Source: CBDFHC01 sp965247585 (GTDB lineage: Bacteria > Chloroflexota > Dehalococcoidia > Lucifugimonadales > GCA-2712585). Taken from it: a stretch of DNA of 64,000 bases. The stretch covers positions 62,001-126,000 of the forward strand of contig CBDFHC010000002.1 in the NCBI GenBank assembly GCA_965247585.1, written 5' to 3'. Position 1 is the first letter of the stretch. Each line of letters starts with the position of its first letter. A program made the translations under genes and the position numbers. Of this stretch, positions 42,330 through 50,348 are shown piece after piece. The notes beneath the pieces were generated by a model. It was not told the DNA's origin and did no database searches. It worked only from the letters and a program-made list of their open reading frames with translations.

Positions 42330-43475
42330 ATGCCACGGCGGGCGTACCTGGTGCTAGAGGATGGGAGCGCCTTCCAAGGGTATTCCTTCGGGGCCGAGAC
42401 AGAGACGTGCGGTGAGGTGGTGTTCAACACGGCGATGACGGGCTACCAGGAGGTGCTGACTGACCCGTCGTACGCGGGGCAGGTTGTGGTGCTAACGTAT
42501 CCGCTGGTGGGCAACTACGGGATGAGTGAGGAGCACAACGAGTCCCGCCAAGTGCAGGTGTCGGGGTTCGTGGTGCGAGAGCATTCGGCGACGCCGAGCA
42601 ATGGGGCCAACGATACCACGCTGCACCAGTTCCTGGCCGAAAGGTCGGTCCCTGGTATATGCGGAGTTGATACCAGGGCGATAACGCGGCGCATTCGGAG
42701 CCATGGGGTGATGATGGGGATGATCTGCCTGGACTCGCCGGAGAATGCTCTGGCGCGGCTGTCCGAGGCGCCACGGTACGACGACGTTGACTTTGTCAGC
42801 AGGGTGACGACGCAGAGTCCGTATGGATGGGGAGACGATGATGGGAATGAGGAGACGAAGTATCACATCCTGGTGGACGACTATGGATTGAAGTACAACA
42901 TTCTGCGGCTGCTGGAGCAGCGGGGTTGCCGGGTGACGGCGTACCCCGCGGGAACACCGGCCGGGGAGCTGTTGGAGCAACGGCCGGACGGGGTGTTGCT
43001 TTCGCCGGGCCCCGGGGACCCGGCGCTGTTGGACGGCGTAGTCAAAACGGCTTCTGAGCTGCTGGGCCAGACTCCGATAATGGGCATCTGCCTGGGCCAT
43101 CAGATAGTGGCGCGGGCCCTGGGCGCTAGCACTTTCAAGCTGAAGTTTGGGCACCGCGGGGCCAACCATCCGGTGAAAGACATGGCCACGGGCAGGATTT
43201 ACATTACCGCCCAGAACCACGGGTACGCGGTGGACGGCGACACGTTGCCGGACGGGCTGGAGGTGAGCCACGTAAACCTGAACGACGGCACGGTGGAGGG
43301 GCTGATCCATAGAAAGCTACCGGTGCTGACGATTCAGTACCACTCCGAGGCGGCACCGGGCCCCAGAGACAACGAGTACCTCTTCGACAGGTTCCTTGAC
43401 CTGATAGCAGCGCAAATTCGTGAGAAAGGGGGTGCGCCGCCTCTTGGTGCCGCAAAGCTCAAAAGGAGAAAATAA
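42330..43475 (+). CDS. carA: Carbamoyl-phosphate synthase small (glutaminase) subunit
   Basis: A 381-residue glutaminase subunit that releases ammonia from glutamine for CarB. N-domain motif LEDGSAFQGYSFGAETETCGEVVFNTAMTGYQEVLTDPSY is complete; the class I amidotransferase triad has Cys in GICLGHQIVARALG and His-x-Glu in QYHSEAAPGP. A conserved FGHRGANHPVKD precedes the tail, and a short basic end (AAKLKRRK) is unremarkable. The gene starts directly at the pyrB stop, so translation is coupled. The expected partner carB is not adjacent: a small unknown gene lies between them. Confidence 0.95.
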   Translation: MPRRAYLVLEDGSAFQGYSFGAETETCGEVVFNTAMTGYQEVLTDPSYAGQVVVLTYPLVGNYGMSEEHNESRQVQVSGFVVREHSATPSNGANDTTLHQFLAERSVPGICGVDTRAITRRIRSHGVMMGMICLDSPENALARLSEAPRYDDVDFVSRVTTQSPYGWGDDDGNEETKYHILVDDYGLKYNILRLLEQRGCRVTAYPAGTPAGELLEQRPDGVLLSPGPGDPALLDGVVKTASELLGQTPIMGICLGHQIVARALGASTFKLKFGHRGANHPVKDMATGRIYITAQNHGYAVDGDTLPDGLEVSHVNLNDGTVEGLIHRKLPVLTIQYHSEAAPGPRDNEYLFDRFLDLIAAQIREKGGAPPLGAAKLKRRK

Positions 43476-43577
43476 GCTGAATCTTGCTCCCCCTGTTGCC
43501 GGAAGCTCTATGGTTAGTGCAGGGGCAAGTCGGGGCAGCACATTGCGGCGGACTCGCTGCACCGATGGAGGCACTCT

Positions 43578-43988
43578 ATGTTTGGGCATTTCCTGTTGGA
43601 CCAAGGGGTGGAGCTGGAACTTCAGGCGAAACTGGGCCAAGTGCTGGAGTTCATTGACCAGGACTTGCCGCACTTTCATTGCGGTGACTACGGATACGAC
43701 GTTAGCTCCGGTAAGGGCGTTGTAAACGCTGAATGGAAGCTAATGGTGAAGCCAAGGCACCTGGGCACGTCCACAGTCCTGGATGCGCCGGTGGGCTATT
43801 TGATGCTGGAGAAGCTGAGCGACGACGTGACGGGCTTCAAGATACCGCCTCGAGTGGAGTGGGGAATCGAGCAAGAGCGGCCATCAGACCAGGAAGTGCG
43901 TCTGTTCACCAGCTTCATATTTCAGACGCTGAATGCCTTCCAAGACAGGGGATACATAGAGCTGCCCGGGGTGTTGCCGGTAGAGTAA
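43578..43988 (+). CDS. Unknown 136-residue protein between carA and carB
   Basis: ATG 43578 opens a 136-residue protein: MFGHFLLDQGVELELQAKLGQVLEFIDQDLPHFHCGDYGYDV, KGVVNAEWKLMVKPRHLGTSTVLDAPVGYLMLEKL, and a C-terminal helix LFTSFIFQTLNAFQDRGYIELPG. The central part looks like a small alpha+beta domain with a possible Cys/His site (HFHCGDYG). I do not recognise a family. It is preceded by a 102-bp gap from carA and followed by 78 bp to carB, in the same direction, so it should be on the pyr transcript. A role in carbamoyl-phosphate or pyrimidine synthesis is only a guess. Confidence 0.6.
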   Translation: MFGHFLLDQGVELELQAKLGQVLEFIDQDLPHFHCGDYGYDVSSGKGVVNAEWKLMVKPRHLGTSTVLDAPVGYLMLEKLSDDVTGFKIPPRVEWGIEQERPSDQEVRLFTSFIFQTLNAFQDRGYIELPGVLPVE

Positions 43989-44066
43989 CTGTATCCAGCC
44001 CTCGAACGGCGGGGGGTCGCCGGAGTCGTTCGGCAGGGCAGTACGAATCAAGCGGCGGGGTCCAGG

Positions 44067-47000
44067 ATGGCTGAGAGACCTCGCAAGGTGCTGGTAATAG
44101 GGTCCGGGCCTATCATAATAGGGCAGGCGGCGGAGTTCGATTACGCCGGCACGCAGGCGTGCAAAGCCCTTCGCGAAGAGGGGGTGATCACGGTGCTGGT
44201 CAACTCCAACCCGGCGACGATAATGACGGACCAGGGCATAGCTGACGCTATATACGTGGAACCGCTGACGGTGGACGTGGTGGAGAGGATCATTGAGCGG
44301 GAGCGTCCGGACGGGATTCTGCCAACGTTGGGGGGCCAGACGGGGTTGAACCTGGCGGTGGAGTTGGCCCAGGCGGGGGTGTTGGAGCGGTACGGGGTGC
44401 GGATGCTGGGCACATCGCTGGAGACCATCAGAACGGCGGAGGACCGGGAGGAGTTCAAGACGCTGCTGCAAGGAATCAGGGAGCCGCAGCCGCCCAGCGT
44501 CACGGTTTCCAATTTGGCGGAGGCGGAAGAAGCGCTGGAAAGGTTTGGGCTACCGTTGGTGGTCCGGCCGGCTTACACGCTGGGAGGAACGGGCGGTGGG
44601 ATGGCGCGCACACCAGCGGCGTTCCGCCAGACGTGCCGGGACGGGCTGGCGGCCAGCCCGATCAGCCAGGTGCTGTTGGAACGGTCGCTGGAAGGGTGGC
44701 GGGAGATAGAGTACGAGGTGATGCGGGACGGGGCGGATAACTGCATCACGGTGTGCAACATGGAGAACCTGGACGCGATGGGGGTGCACACCGGTGACAG
44801 TATAGTGGTGGCGCCCAGCCAGACGCTGACGGATAAGGAATACCAGATGCTGCGGTCCGCCAGCCTGAAGATCATCCGCGCCCTGGGAATAGAGGGGGGC
44901 TGCAACGTCCAGTTCGCGCTACGGCCGCATCCGGTGGTGGAGCGGGCGTTTCAGGGCAAGTGGGAACCGGACTCGCCGTATTATGTGATTGAGGTGAATC
45001 CCCGGGTGAGCCGGAGCTCGGCGCTGGCCAGCAAGGCGACGGGGTATCCCATCGCCAGGGTGGCGGCGAAGATAGCGGTGGGCAAGCGCCTCGATGAAAT
45101 TCCGAACGCGGTGACGCAGAAGACCCAGGCGGCGTTTGAGCCGGCGCTGGACTACTGCGTGGTGAAGATTCCCCGGTGGCCGTTCGACAAGTTTCCGGCG
45201 GGGGACCGGACGCTTTCGACGCAGATGAAGGCCACGGGAGAGGTGATGGCGATAGACCGCTCCTTTGAGGCGGCGCTACAAAAGGCGGTGCGGTCGATGG
45301 AGGTGGGGGGTCGTTCGCTGCTGTGGGAGGACCCGGATTGGAGCAAGTACGGGCATTTCACCGCGGGAAAGCTAGTGTCCGGGGCGAATGACCTGCGGCT
45401 GTGGGCCTTGATGGCGGCGCTGCGGCGAGGGAGGCCGCCGATGGAACTGAGCGCGGAGAGCGGGATTGACCCGTGGTTTACTGCGGCGATGGGGCGGATT
45501 GTGGACATGGAGCGTCGGTTGTTGGGGGAGGACCTGAACCCGGAATTGCTGTGGGAGGCCAAACGGATAGGGTTCTCGGACGAGCAGGTGGCGGCCCTGG
45601 CGGACTTGCTGCCGGACCGGGTGAGGGAGATACGCAAGCAGTGGGAGATCACGCCGGTGTACAAGATGGTGGACACCTGCGCGGCGGAGTTTGAGGCGGT
45701 GACGGCATATTTTTACAGTACGTATGAGCAGGAGAACGAGGTGCTGCCCTTGGAAGGGGCAAAGGCGATTGTGATAGGCAGCGGCCCTATTCGCATAGGG
45801 CAGGGGATAGAGTTCGACTATTGCAGCGTGCACGCGGCATGGGCCATGCAGCAAGAATCGGTGAAGAGCGTGATGGTCAACTCCAACCCGGAGACGGTTT
45901 CGACGGACTTTGACACGAGTGATCGGCTCTACTTCGAGCCGCTGGACGAGGAGAGCCTGCGGGACATCATCGACAACGAGACGGTGAACGGGGAATCACC
46001 GCCCACGGTGGTGCAGTTTGGAGGGCAGACGGCGTTAGACCTTTCGCAGGTGTTGGGGCGGGCCGGACTGCCCATACTGGGCTCCAGCGCAGAGGCGATT
46101 GACATAGCGTCTGACCGGCAGCGGTTCGACGAGTTTCTGGCGCGGTTGGGGATACCGCAGCCCCCGGGAGCGGCGATTAATTCGGTGGAGGACGCGCTTA
46201 AGGTGGCGCAGAACATAGGCTATCCGGTGGTGGTGCGGCCCAGCTACGTTCTGGGTGGGCGGGCGATGGAGATTGTGCGCAGCGCAGGGGAGCTTATCCA
46301 TTATCTGAACGCGGCTACGTCGCTGGGGAGCGGCAGGCCGGTGCTGGTTGACCGGTACATGGAGGGGAAGGAGTGCGAGGTGGACGCGGTGTGCGACGGA
46401 GAGACGGTGCTGATCCCCGGGGTTATGGAGCACATTGAGAGGGCCGGGGTGCACAGCGGCGACTCGATGGCCATCTACCCGGGGCTGGACCTGAGCGATC
46501 AGGAAGTGGAGACGATTGTCGACTACACCACGCGAATCGGCAACGCGCTGCAGGTGAAGGGGTTAATGAACGTGCAGTTCGTCATCGTGGGTGGAAGGGC
46601 GTACCGGAGCCCCAACCAGCCGCTGGAGGATACGGGCGAGACGACAGTGTACGTGCTGGAGGTGAACTTGCGGTCCAGCCGGACGGTGCCGTTCATCTCC
46701 AAGGTTACCGGGGTACCGATGGTGAATCTGGCCACTCGGGTTGTGTTGGGGAGAACGCTTCGGGAAATGGGGTACGAAGGCGGGCTTTGGCCGCGACAGG
46801 AGCTGGTGGCGGTTAAGGCCCCGGTGTTTTCAATGTCGAAGCTGACGGGGGTGGACTGGTACCTGGGTCCGGAGATGAAGTCCACCGGTGAGGTTATGGG
46901 GGTGGACTACGAGTTTGGACCGGCGCTGACGAAGGCGTTGTTGGCGGCGGAGCTGGGGATTGGGGACCACGGCTCGGCGCTGCTGAGCATAGCGGACCGG

Positions 47001-47384
47001 GACAAGGCGGAGGCGGTGGACCTGGTGCGGAACTTGCTGAAGGCGGGATGCAGCCTCTACGCGACGGAGGGCACGGCGGCGATGATCCAAGCGATGGGCG
47101 GCGAGGTGACGATGATCACGAAGAAGCTGAGCGAGGGCCGGCCCAATGTGGTGGACGTAATCAACGATGGCACTGTGGGCGTGGTGATAAACACGGTGTC
47201 AGACGTGGCCTCGACGTTGCGGGACGGTTTCTATATACGTAGAGCAGCGGCGGAGGCGCGGATTCCGTGCTACACCTCGCTGGACACGGCGCGAGTGGTG
47301 GTGGAGAACCTACTGAACGGCGCGGCCCGGTACAGCGTGGAGCCGCTGGACCGGTATTTGAAGGGGCCTACGAAGCGGCGCTGA
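44067..47384 (+). CDS. carB: Carbamoyl-phosphate synthase large subunit
   Basis: A 1105-residue CarB (usual about 1070). Two homologous ATP-grasp halves are visible, each beginning with the phosphate-binding VIGSGPIIIGQAAEFDYAG and VIGSGPIRIGQGIEFDYCSVHA; the ANNNATP-type motifs LVNSNPATIMTD and MVNSNPETVSTD, and VVRPAYTLGGTGGG and VVRPSYVLGGRAME, follow in each half. The C-terminal MGS-like allosteric domain is present (LYATEGTAAMIQAMG, VINTVSD). It makes carbamoyl phosphate from ammonia, bicarbonate and 2 ATP in complex with CarA. A downstream convergent gene begins 10 bp after the stop. pyrC is not in the operon. Confidence 0.95.
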   Translation: MAERPRKVLVIGSGPIIIGQAAEFDYAGTQACKALREEGVITVLVNSNPATIMTDQGIADAIYVEPLTVDVVERIIERERPDGILPTLGGQTGLNLAVELAQAGVLERYGVRMLGTSLETIRTAEDREEFKTLLQGIREPQPPSVTVSNLAEAEEALERFGLPLVVRPAYTLGGTGGGMARTPAAFRQTCRDGLAASPISQVLLERSLEGWREIEYEVMRDGADNCITVCNMENLDAMGVHTGDSIVVAPSQTLTDKEYQMLRSASLKIIRALGIEGGCNVQFALRPHPVVERAFQGKWEPDSPYYVIEVNPRVSRSSALASKATGYPIARVAAKIAVGKRLDEIPNAVTQKTQAAFEPALDYCVVKIPRWPFDKFPAGDRTLSTQMKATGEVMAIDRSFEAALQKAVRSMEVGGRSLLWEDPDWSKYGHFTAGKLVSGANDLRLWALMAALRRGRPPMELSAESGIDPWFTAAMGRIVDMERRLLGEDLNPELLWEAKRIGFSDEQVAALADLLPDRVREIRKQWEITPVYKMVDTCAAEFEAVTAYFYSTYEQENEVLPLEGAKAIVIGSGPIRIGQGIEFDYCSVHAAWAMQQESVKSVMVNSNPETVSTDFDTSDRLYFEPLDEESLRDIIDNETVNGESPPTVVQFGGQTALDLSQVLGRAGLPILGSSAEAIDIASDRQRFDEFLARLGIPQPPGAAINSVEDALKVAQNIGYPVVVRPSYVLGGRAMEIVRSAGELIHYLNAATSLGSGRPVLVDRYMEGKECEVDAVCDGETVLIPGVMEHIERAGVHSGDSMAIYPGLDLSDQEVETIVDYTTRIGNALQVKGLMNVQFVIVGGRAYRSPNQPLEDTGETTVYVLEVNLRSSRTVPFISKVTGVPMVNLATRVVLGRTLREMGYEGGLWPRQELVAVKAPVFSMSKLTGVDWYLGPEMKSTGEVMGVDYEFGPALTKALLAAELGIGDHGSALLSIADRDKAEAVDLVRNLLKAGCSLYATEGTAAMIQAMGGEVTMITKKLSEGRPNVVDVINDGTVGVVINTVSDVASTLRDGFYIRRAAAEARIPCYTSLDTARVVVENLLNGAARYSVEPLDRYLKGPTKRR

Positions 47385-47394
47385 AGCGAAACGG

Positions 47395-48348
47395 CTAGAA
47401 CTCGATTTCCGTGCCGATGCCTTGCTGCTTGGCCAGGTCATAGGCGAGCTTGGCGGCGGCAACGTCGGCGACCCCGGTGCCCATTAGCTTGGCGTAGATG
47501 ACTTCTTTGTCTGACCGGCGGCCCGGGGCGAATCCGGCCACCAGGCGACGCAGCTCCCACATCTGCTCCCACTGGATGAGGCCCTTGCTCACGGCGGAGG
47601 CGAGGTCTCCTGCCTCGTAGGCGGCCTGCTCCAGGGAGTCTACGTAGATACGGTCGGCCTTGGTGACGGCGGCCTCGTCCAGCTCCCGGGCGCGCCATGC
47701 GGTGGGACCGGCGCCGACCACTGTGACTCCCGGGGACAGCCATTCGCCGAGGACCACCGGGTCGGTGTTGTTGGCGATGCAGTCCACTATGTCGCTGCCC
47801 GCCACGGCGTCCCGGTTGGCGTCCACCGCGGTGACGGTGATGCCTAATGAAGAGGACATGCGCATGGCGAAGGCGTGGCGGCGCTCCGGGTTGGGGCTGT
47901 ACACCTTGGCCTGGGTGATGCCCCTCACCTTGCAGATGGCCTCCAGTTGGGTCCCCGCCTGGGCGCCGGAGCCGATGATGCCGACGGAAGTGGCGTTTTG
48001 CCGGGCCAGGTATTTGACGGCCAGACCGGTGGTGGCGCCGGTGCGAAGCTGGCCGAGACGGTTGGCCTGAAGGAAGGCCAGGAGCTGCCCGGTGTGGGCG
48101 TTGTACAGGGATACGTGGAAGGCGTAGCCGCCCTGAACCACGGTGTAAGTCTTGGCGCCGAAGACGTCTTGGTAGAAGAGGCCGCCGCCCATGGAGGCCA
48201 TCTCCCGGTTATCGGTCATGATGATGCGCCGGGGAAGGTTGTAGGCGTGCCCTTCGCCGTATTGGCGCTGCATGTCTTCTATGGCAGGGAGAATCAGGTC
48301 CATGGTGACGAGCTGGTCAACGTCTTGGTCTCTGAGTAGCAGGGCCAT
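47395..48348 (-). CDS. Ornithine cyclodeaminase / mu-crystallin family protein
   Basis: A 317-residue NAD(P)-binding protein of the ornithine cyclodeaminase/alanine dehydrogenase (mu-crystallin) fold. LRDQDVDQLVTMDLILPAIEDM at the start, the GRRIIMTDNREMASMGGGLFY region, the glycine-rich SVGIIGSGAQAGTQLEAICKVRGITQAKVYSPNPERRHAFA and the later VGAGPTAWRARELDEAAVTKADRIYVD are typical. Substrate prediction (ornithine, proline/pyrroline, alanine) is not possible here. It converges on carB with 10 bp between the stops, so the pyr operon ends against it. Confidence 0.87.
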   Translation of the reverse strand: MALLLRDQDVDQLVTMDLILPAIEDMQRQYGEGHAYNLPRRIIMTDNREMASMGGGLFYQDVFGAKTYTVVQGGYAFHVSLYNAHTGQLLAFLQANRLGQLRTGATTGLAVKYLARQNATSVGIIGSGAQAGTQLEAICKVRGITQAKVYSPNPERRHAFAMRMSSSLGITVTAVDANRDAVAGSDIVDCIANNTDPVVLGEWLSPGVTVVGAGPTAWRARELDEAAVTKADRIYVDSLEQAAYEAGDLASAVSKGLIQWEQMWELRRLVAGFAPGRRSDKEVIYAKLMGTGVADVAAAKLAYDLAKQQGIGTEIEF

Positions 48349-48656
48349 AGAGTTAGCCTCCAGGGTTTGGTGGGGCGGAGTCTAGCAGCGGGTGCCGGGG
48401 CCAGCAATCGGCGTGTTGCCTTCTTTGAGAGCAGCCGGACAGGTTAACTTGCTCTGGAGCACATGGGTGACCTGGAGTAATATCCCCAGTCTTACCTTTC
48501 TTCCGCACCTTCACTAGGCACAGATCATGCCCTGGTTCTGTACAATAAGAACCGGTACCAGGCATTCGATTTTCTTCAAGCTGGATAGCGTGAAATAGCC
48601 GACTTGACACATCAACCCTACGGGCTACAAAGAGAATAGAATCATGTTCATCTCTT
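48349..48656. other. 308-bp intergenic stretch, no gene found
   Basis: Lies upstream of the cyclodeaminase start and of the small pair 48675-49249. Base composition is visibly less GC-rich than the surroundings. It contains a weak TACAAT-like -10 at 48541 without a convincing -35. An open frame at 48353-48700 (-) was judged a random frame. None of the repeat modules is present. Confidence 0.5.
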
Positions 48657-48674
48657 ATGTTGGAAGGAAACCAA

Positions 48675-48902
48675 GTGTCGAAGGTAAATAGTGAGCTCAT
48701 GGAGCAGTCGGAGAAACTCTACGACCGATACGGCAAACCCTTCGAGCAGGGCCATTGGGGGATGTACATTGCCATCTTCCCAGATGGCAAGACCGTTGTA
48801 GGGGATGACCTTATGGATGTGTCTGATCAGGCCCTTGATCGGTTTGGCCAGGGGAGCTTTGTCTTTAAGATAGGAGAGAAGTCTGTCGGTAAGTGGCGAT
48901 GA
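48675..48902 (+). CDS. Small DUF5678-like protein, partner of the retropepsin-like gene
   Basis: About 75 residues if started at GTG 48675 (AAGGAAA upstream); ATG 48657 extends it by 6. It contains a repeated-looking pattern LYDRYGKPFEQGHWGMYIAIFPDGKTVVGDDLMDVSDQALDRFGQGSFVFKIGEKSVGKWR, here one compact alpha/beta domain. The pattern YGxPxExxHxGxYIAIxPDGKTxxGDD is typical of small DUF5678-type proteins. The stop overlaps the next gene start by 4 bases (ATGA), so the two are coupled. The region is of lower GC than the rest, which suggests recent acquisition. Function unknown. Confidence 0.65.
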   Translation: MSKVNSELMEQSEKLYDRYGKPFEQGHWGMYIAIFPDGKTVVGDDLMDVSDQALDRFGQGSFVFKIGEKSVGKWR

Positions 48903-49249
48903 GTGGGGAGCTGACAAGTTCTCGGTTCCCCTATCTTCCAATCCGGTGGCAAGTAGGGGAGCAAACCTATGAGGTAGAGGCACTATTAGATACCGGCTTT
49001 GACGGAGGCATCGCGGTGCCTCCGAATATTTTCCAAGGACGAGCGGCTGACTGGCATCAGCTCTGGACACTCGCCGATGGGCGCAAGGCACAAGCCGCGG
49101 TATATCGAGGTACCGTCCAGATCGGAGATTTTCAGCCGACGCCCGCTCTTATAGTTGCACTGGGCGATGAACATATCATCGGTCTTGGGGTGCTCAACCA
49201 TTTCAATGTCACATTCGATCACGGAGAACGAGTAATCGTCAGGCCCTGA
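48899..49249 (+). CDS. Retropepsin-like (clan AA) aspartic protease-fold protein
   Basis: A 116-residue protein with the clan AA active-site motif DTG at residues 31-33 (EALLDTGFDGGIAVP) and the downstream hydrophobic-hydrophobic-Gly pair (HIIGLGVLNHFNVTFD). In retropepsins the enzyme is a dimer with one DTG each; prokaryotic single-domain homologues are widespread and their substrates unknown. Here it follows a DUF5678-like gene in coupled fashion, forming a two-gene module. GTG 48893 is an alternative start. Composition and codon use differ from the GC-rich neighbours. Confidence 0.75.
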   Translation: MSGELTSSRFPYLPIRWQVGEQTYEVEALLDTGFDGGIAVPPNIFQGRAADWHQLWTLADGRKAQAAVYRGTVQIGDFQPTPALIVALGDEHIIGLGVLNHFNVTFDHGERVIVRP

Positions 49250-49406
49250 CCACAGCTCGGAACGGCTATACCCTATGAGCCTTTGGGTGCCTGGTGATTT
49301 TTCTCAGATTGAGTCCCATCGGGACGCTGAACTCCCTTCGGTAGTGGTTGCCGCACCTCGTCGTTTACGGCGGGTTGAAGCTTGTATAGAATGGAGAGTA
49401 AGGGTT

Positions 49407-50156
49407 ATGGCGCCGACGATCGACATAGTAATTCCGGTGCTCAACGAAGAGAAGGCGCTGCCGCAGTGCGTGATGATCCTGAGCGAATTCCTGCGTGAGA
49501 ACCTGCCGGACAATCCGTGGCGAGTGATGATCGCGGACAACGGCTCGACGGATAACACCCGTGCGGTGAGCGAGATGCTGGCGCAGCGGTACGCCGGGGT
49601 TTCGTACGTCTACATTCCGCAGCGGGGCCGGGGCCGGGCGCTGCGGATGGCCTGGCTGGAGAGCAACGCGGACATGGTGGGTTACATGGACGTGGACCTG
49701 TCCACCAATCTGGGCTCGTTGCCGAAGCTGGTGCAAGCGATTGAGGAGGGGTACGACATAGCCATAGGCAGCCGGCTGATGGCGGGCGCGAAGACGAGCA
49801 GGTCGTTTAAACGGGAGCTCATTTCACGCTCGTACAACCTCATGGTCAAGGCGATGTTCTTCGTGCCGTTTCAGGATGCCCAGTGTGGTTTCAAGGTGCT
49901 TAGCCGTCATGCGTCCAAGGCGCTGGTGCCGCTGGTGCGGAACAATAACTGGTTCTTCGACACGGAGCTGCTGATCATCGCGAGCAAGCTGGGATTTCGG
50001 ATCAGGGAGGTGCCGGTGGAGTGGGTGGAGGACCCGGACAGCCGTGTGAAGGTGGTGAAGACGGCTTTGGAAGACGTCAAGGGGTTGCTGCGGCTGCGGT
50101 TCGGGGGCATTCCGCCGTTGCCCGCAGAGTACGCCGCCAGCCGGGAAGATGGTTAG
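49407..50156 (+). CDS. GT2 family glycosyltransferase
   Basis: About 249 residues from ATG 49407 (MAPTIDIVIPVLNEEKALP). It has the GT-A signature VIADNGSTDNTRAVSEML, RGRALRMAWLESNADMVGYMDVDLSTN with the DxD (DVD) metal motif, and YDIAIGSRLMAGA, typical of dolichol- or undecaprenyl-phosphate mannosyl/glucosyltransferases. The C-terminal hydrophobic tail is short, so it is likely a soluble or peripheral enzyme. A longer upstream frame from 49275 exists but no ribosome site or homology supports it. It lies alone between the small module and a repeat copy. Confidence 0.86.
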   Translation: MAPTIDIVIPVLNEEKALPQCVMILSEFLRENLPDNPWRVMIADNGSTDNTRAVSEMLAQRYAGVSYVYIPQRGRGRALRMAWLESNADMVGYMDVDLSTNLGSLPKLVQAIEEGYDIAIGSRLMAGAKTSRSFKRELISRSYNLMVKAMFFVPFQDAQCGFKVLSRHASKALVPLVRNNNWFFDTELLIIASKLGFRIREVPVEWVEDPDSRVKVVKTALEDVKGLLRLRFGGIPPLPAEYAASREDG

Positions 50157-50159
50157 TAG

Positions 50160-50345
50160 GCTGTTGCAAGACCCTCTCGACCATCCCTCTGGCCCCCTTC
50201 CTTGATAGGAAAGGGGAAGGAAATTAAGTGAATATCTGAAGGACACCCTCAGATTCCCGGGTTCCGGTTGGAATCGGGGTCTCGGGATCAGGCCCCTCGA
50301 CCCGTGGGGCTTCGCCCCTCTGCACTCTCCTTTTTCATCAGCCTC
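50160..50345. repeat. Dispersed intergenic repeat, copy 9
   Basis: Convergent gap between the GT2 gene and tilS. Blocks: GACCCTCTCGACCATCCCTC, CTTCCTTGATAGGAAAGGGG, hairpin CTGAAGG-ACA-CCCTCAG (50236-50252), GGTTGGAATCGGGGTCTCGG, GATCAGGCCCCTCGACCCGT, the small hairpin GGGGC-TTC-GCCCC and CTGCACTCTCC. Same block order as copy 8. Confidence 0.85.
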
Positions 50346-50348
50346 CCG

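Noticed and set aside
48353..48700. Minus-strand frame of 115 codons in the low-GC gap
   Set aside because: No homology pattern, no ribosome site, and its sequence is Pro/Cys-poor random-like; it partly overlaps the upstream region of the small pair.
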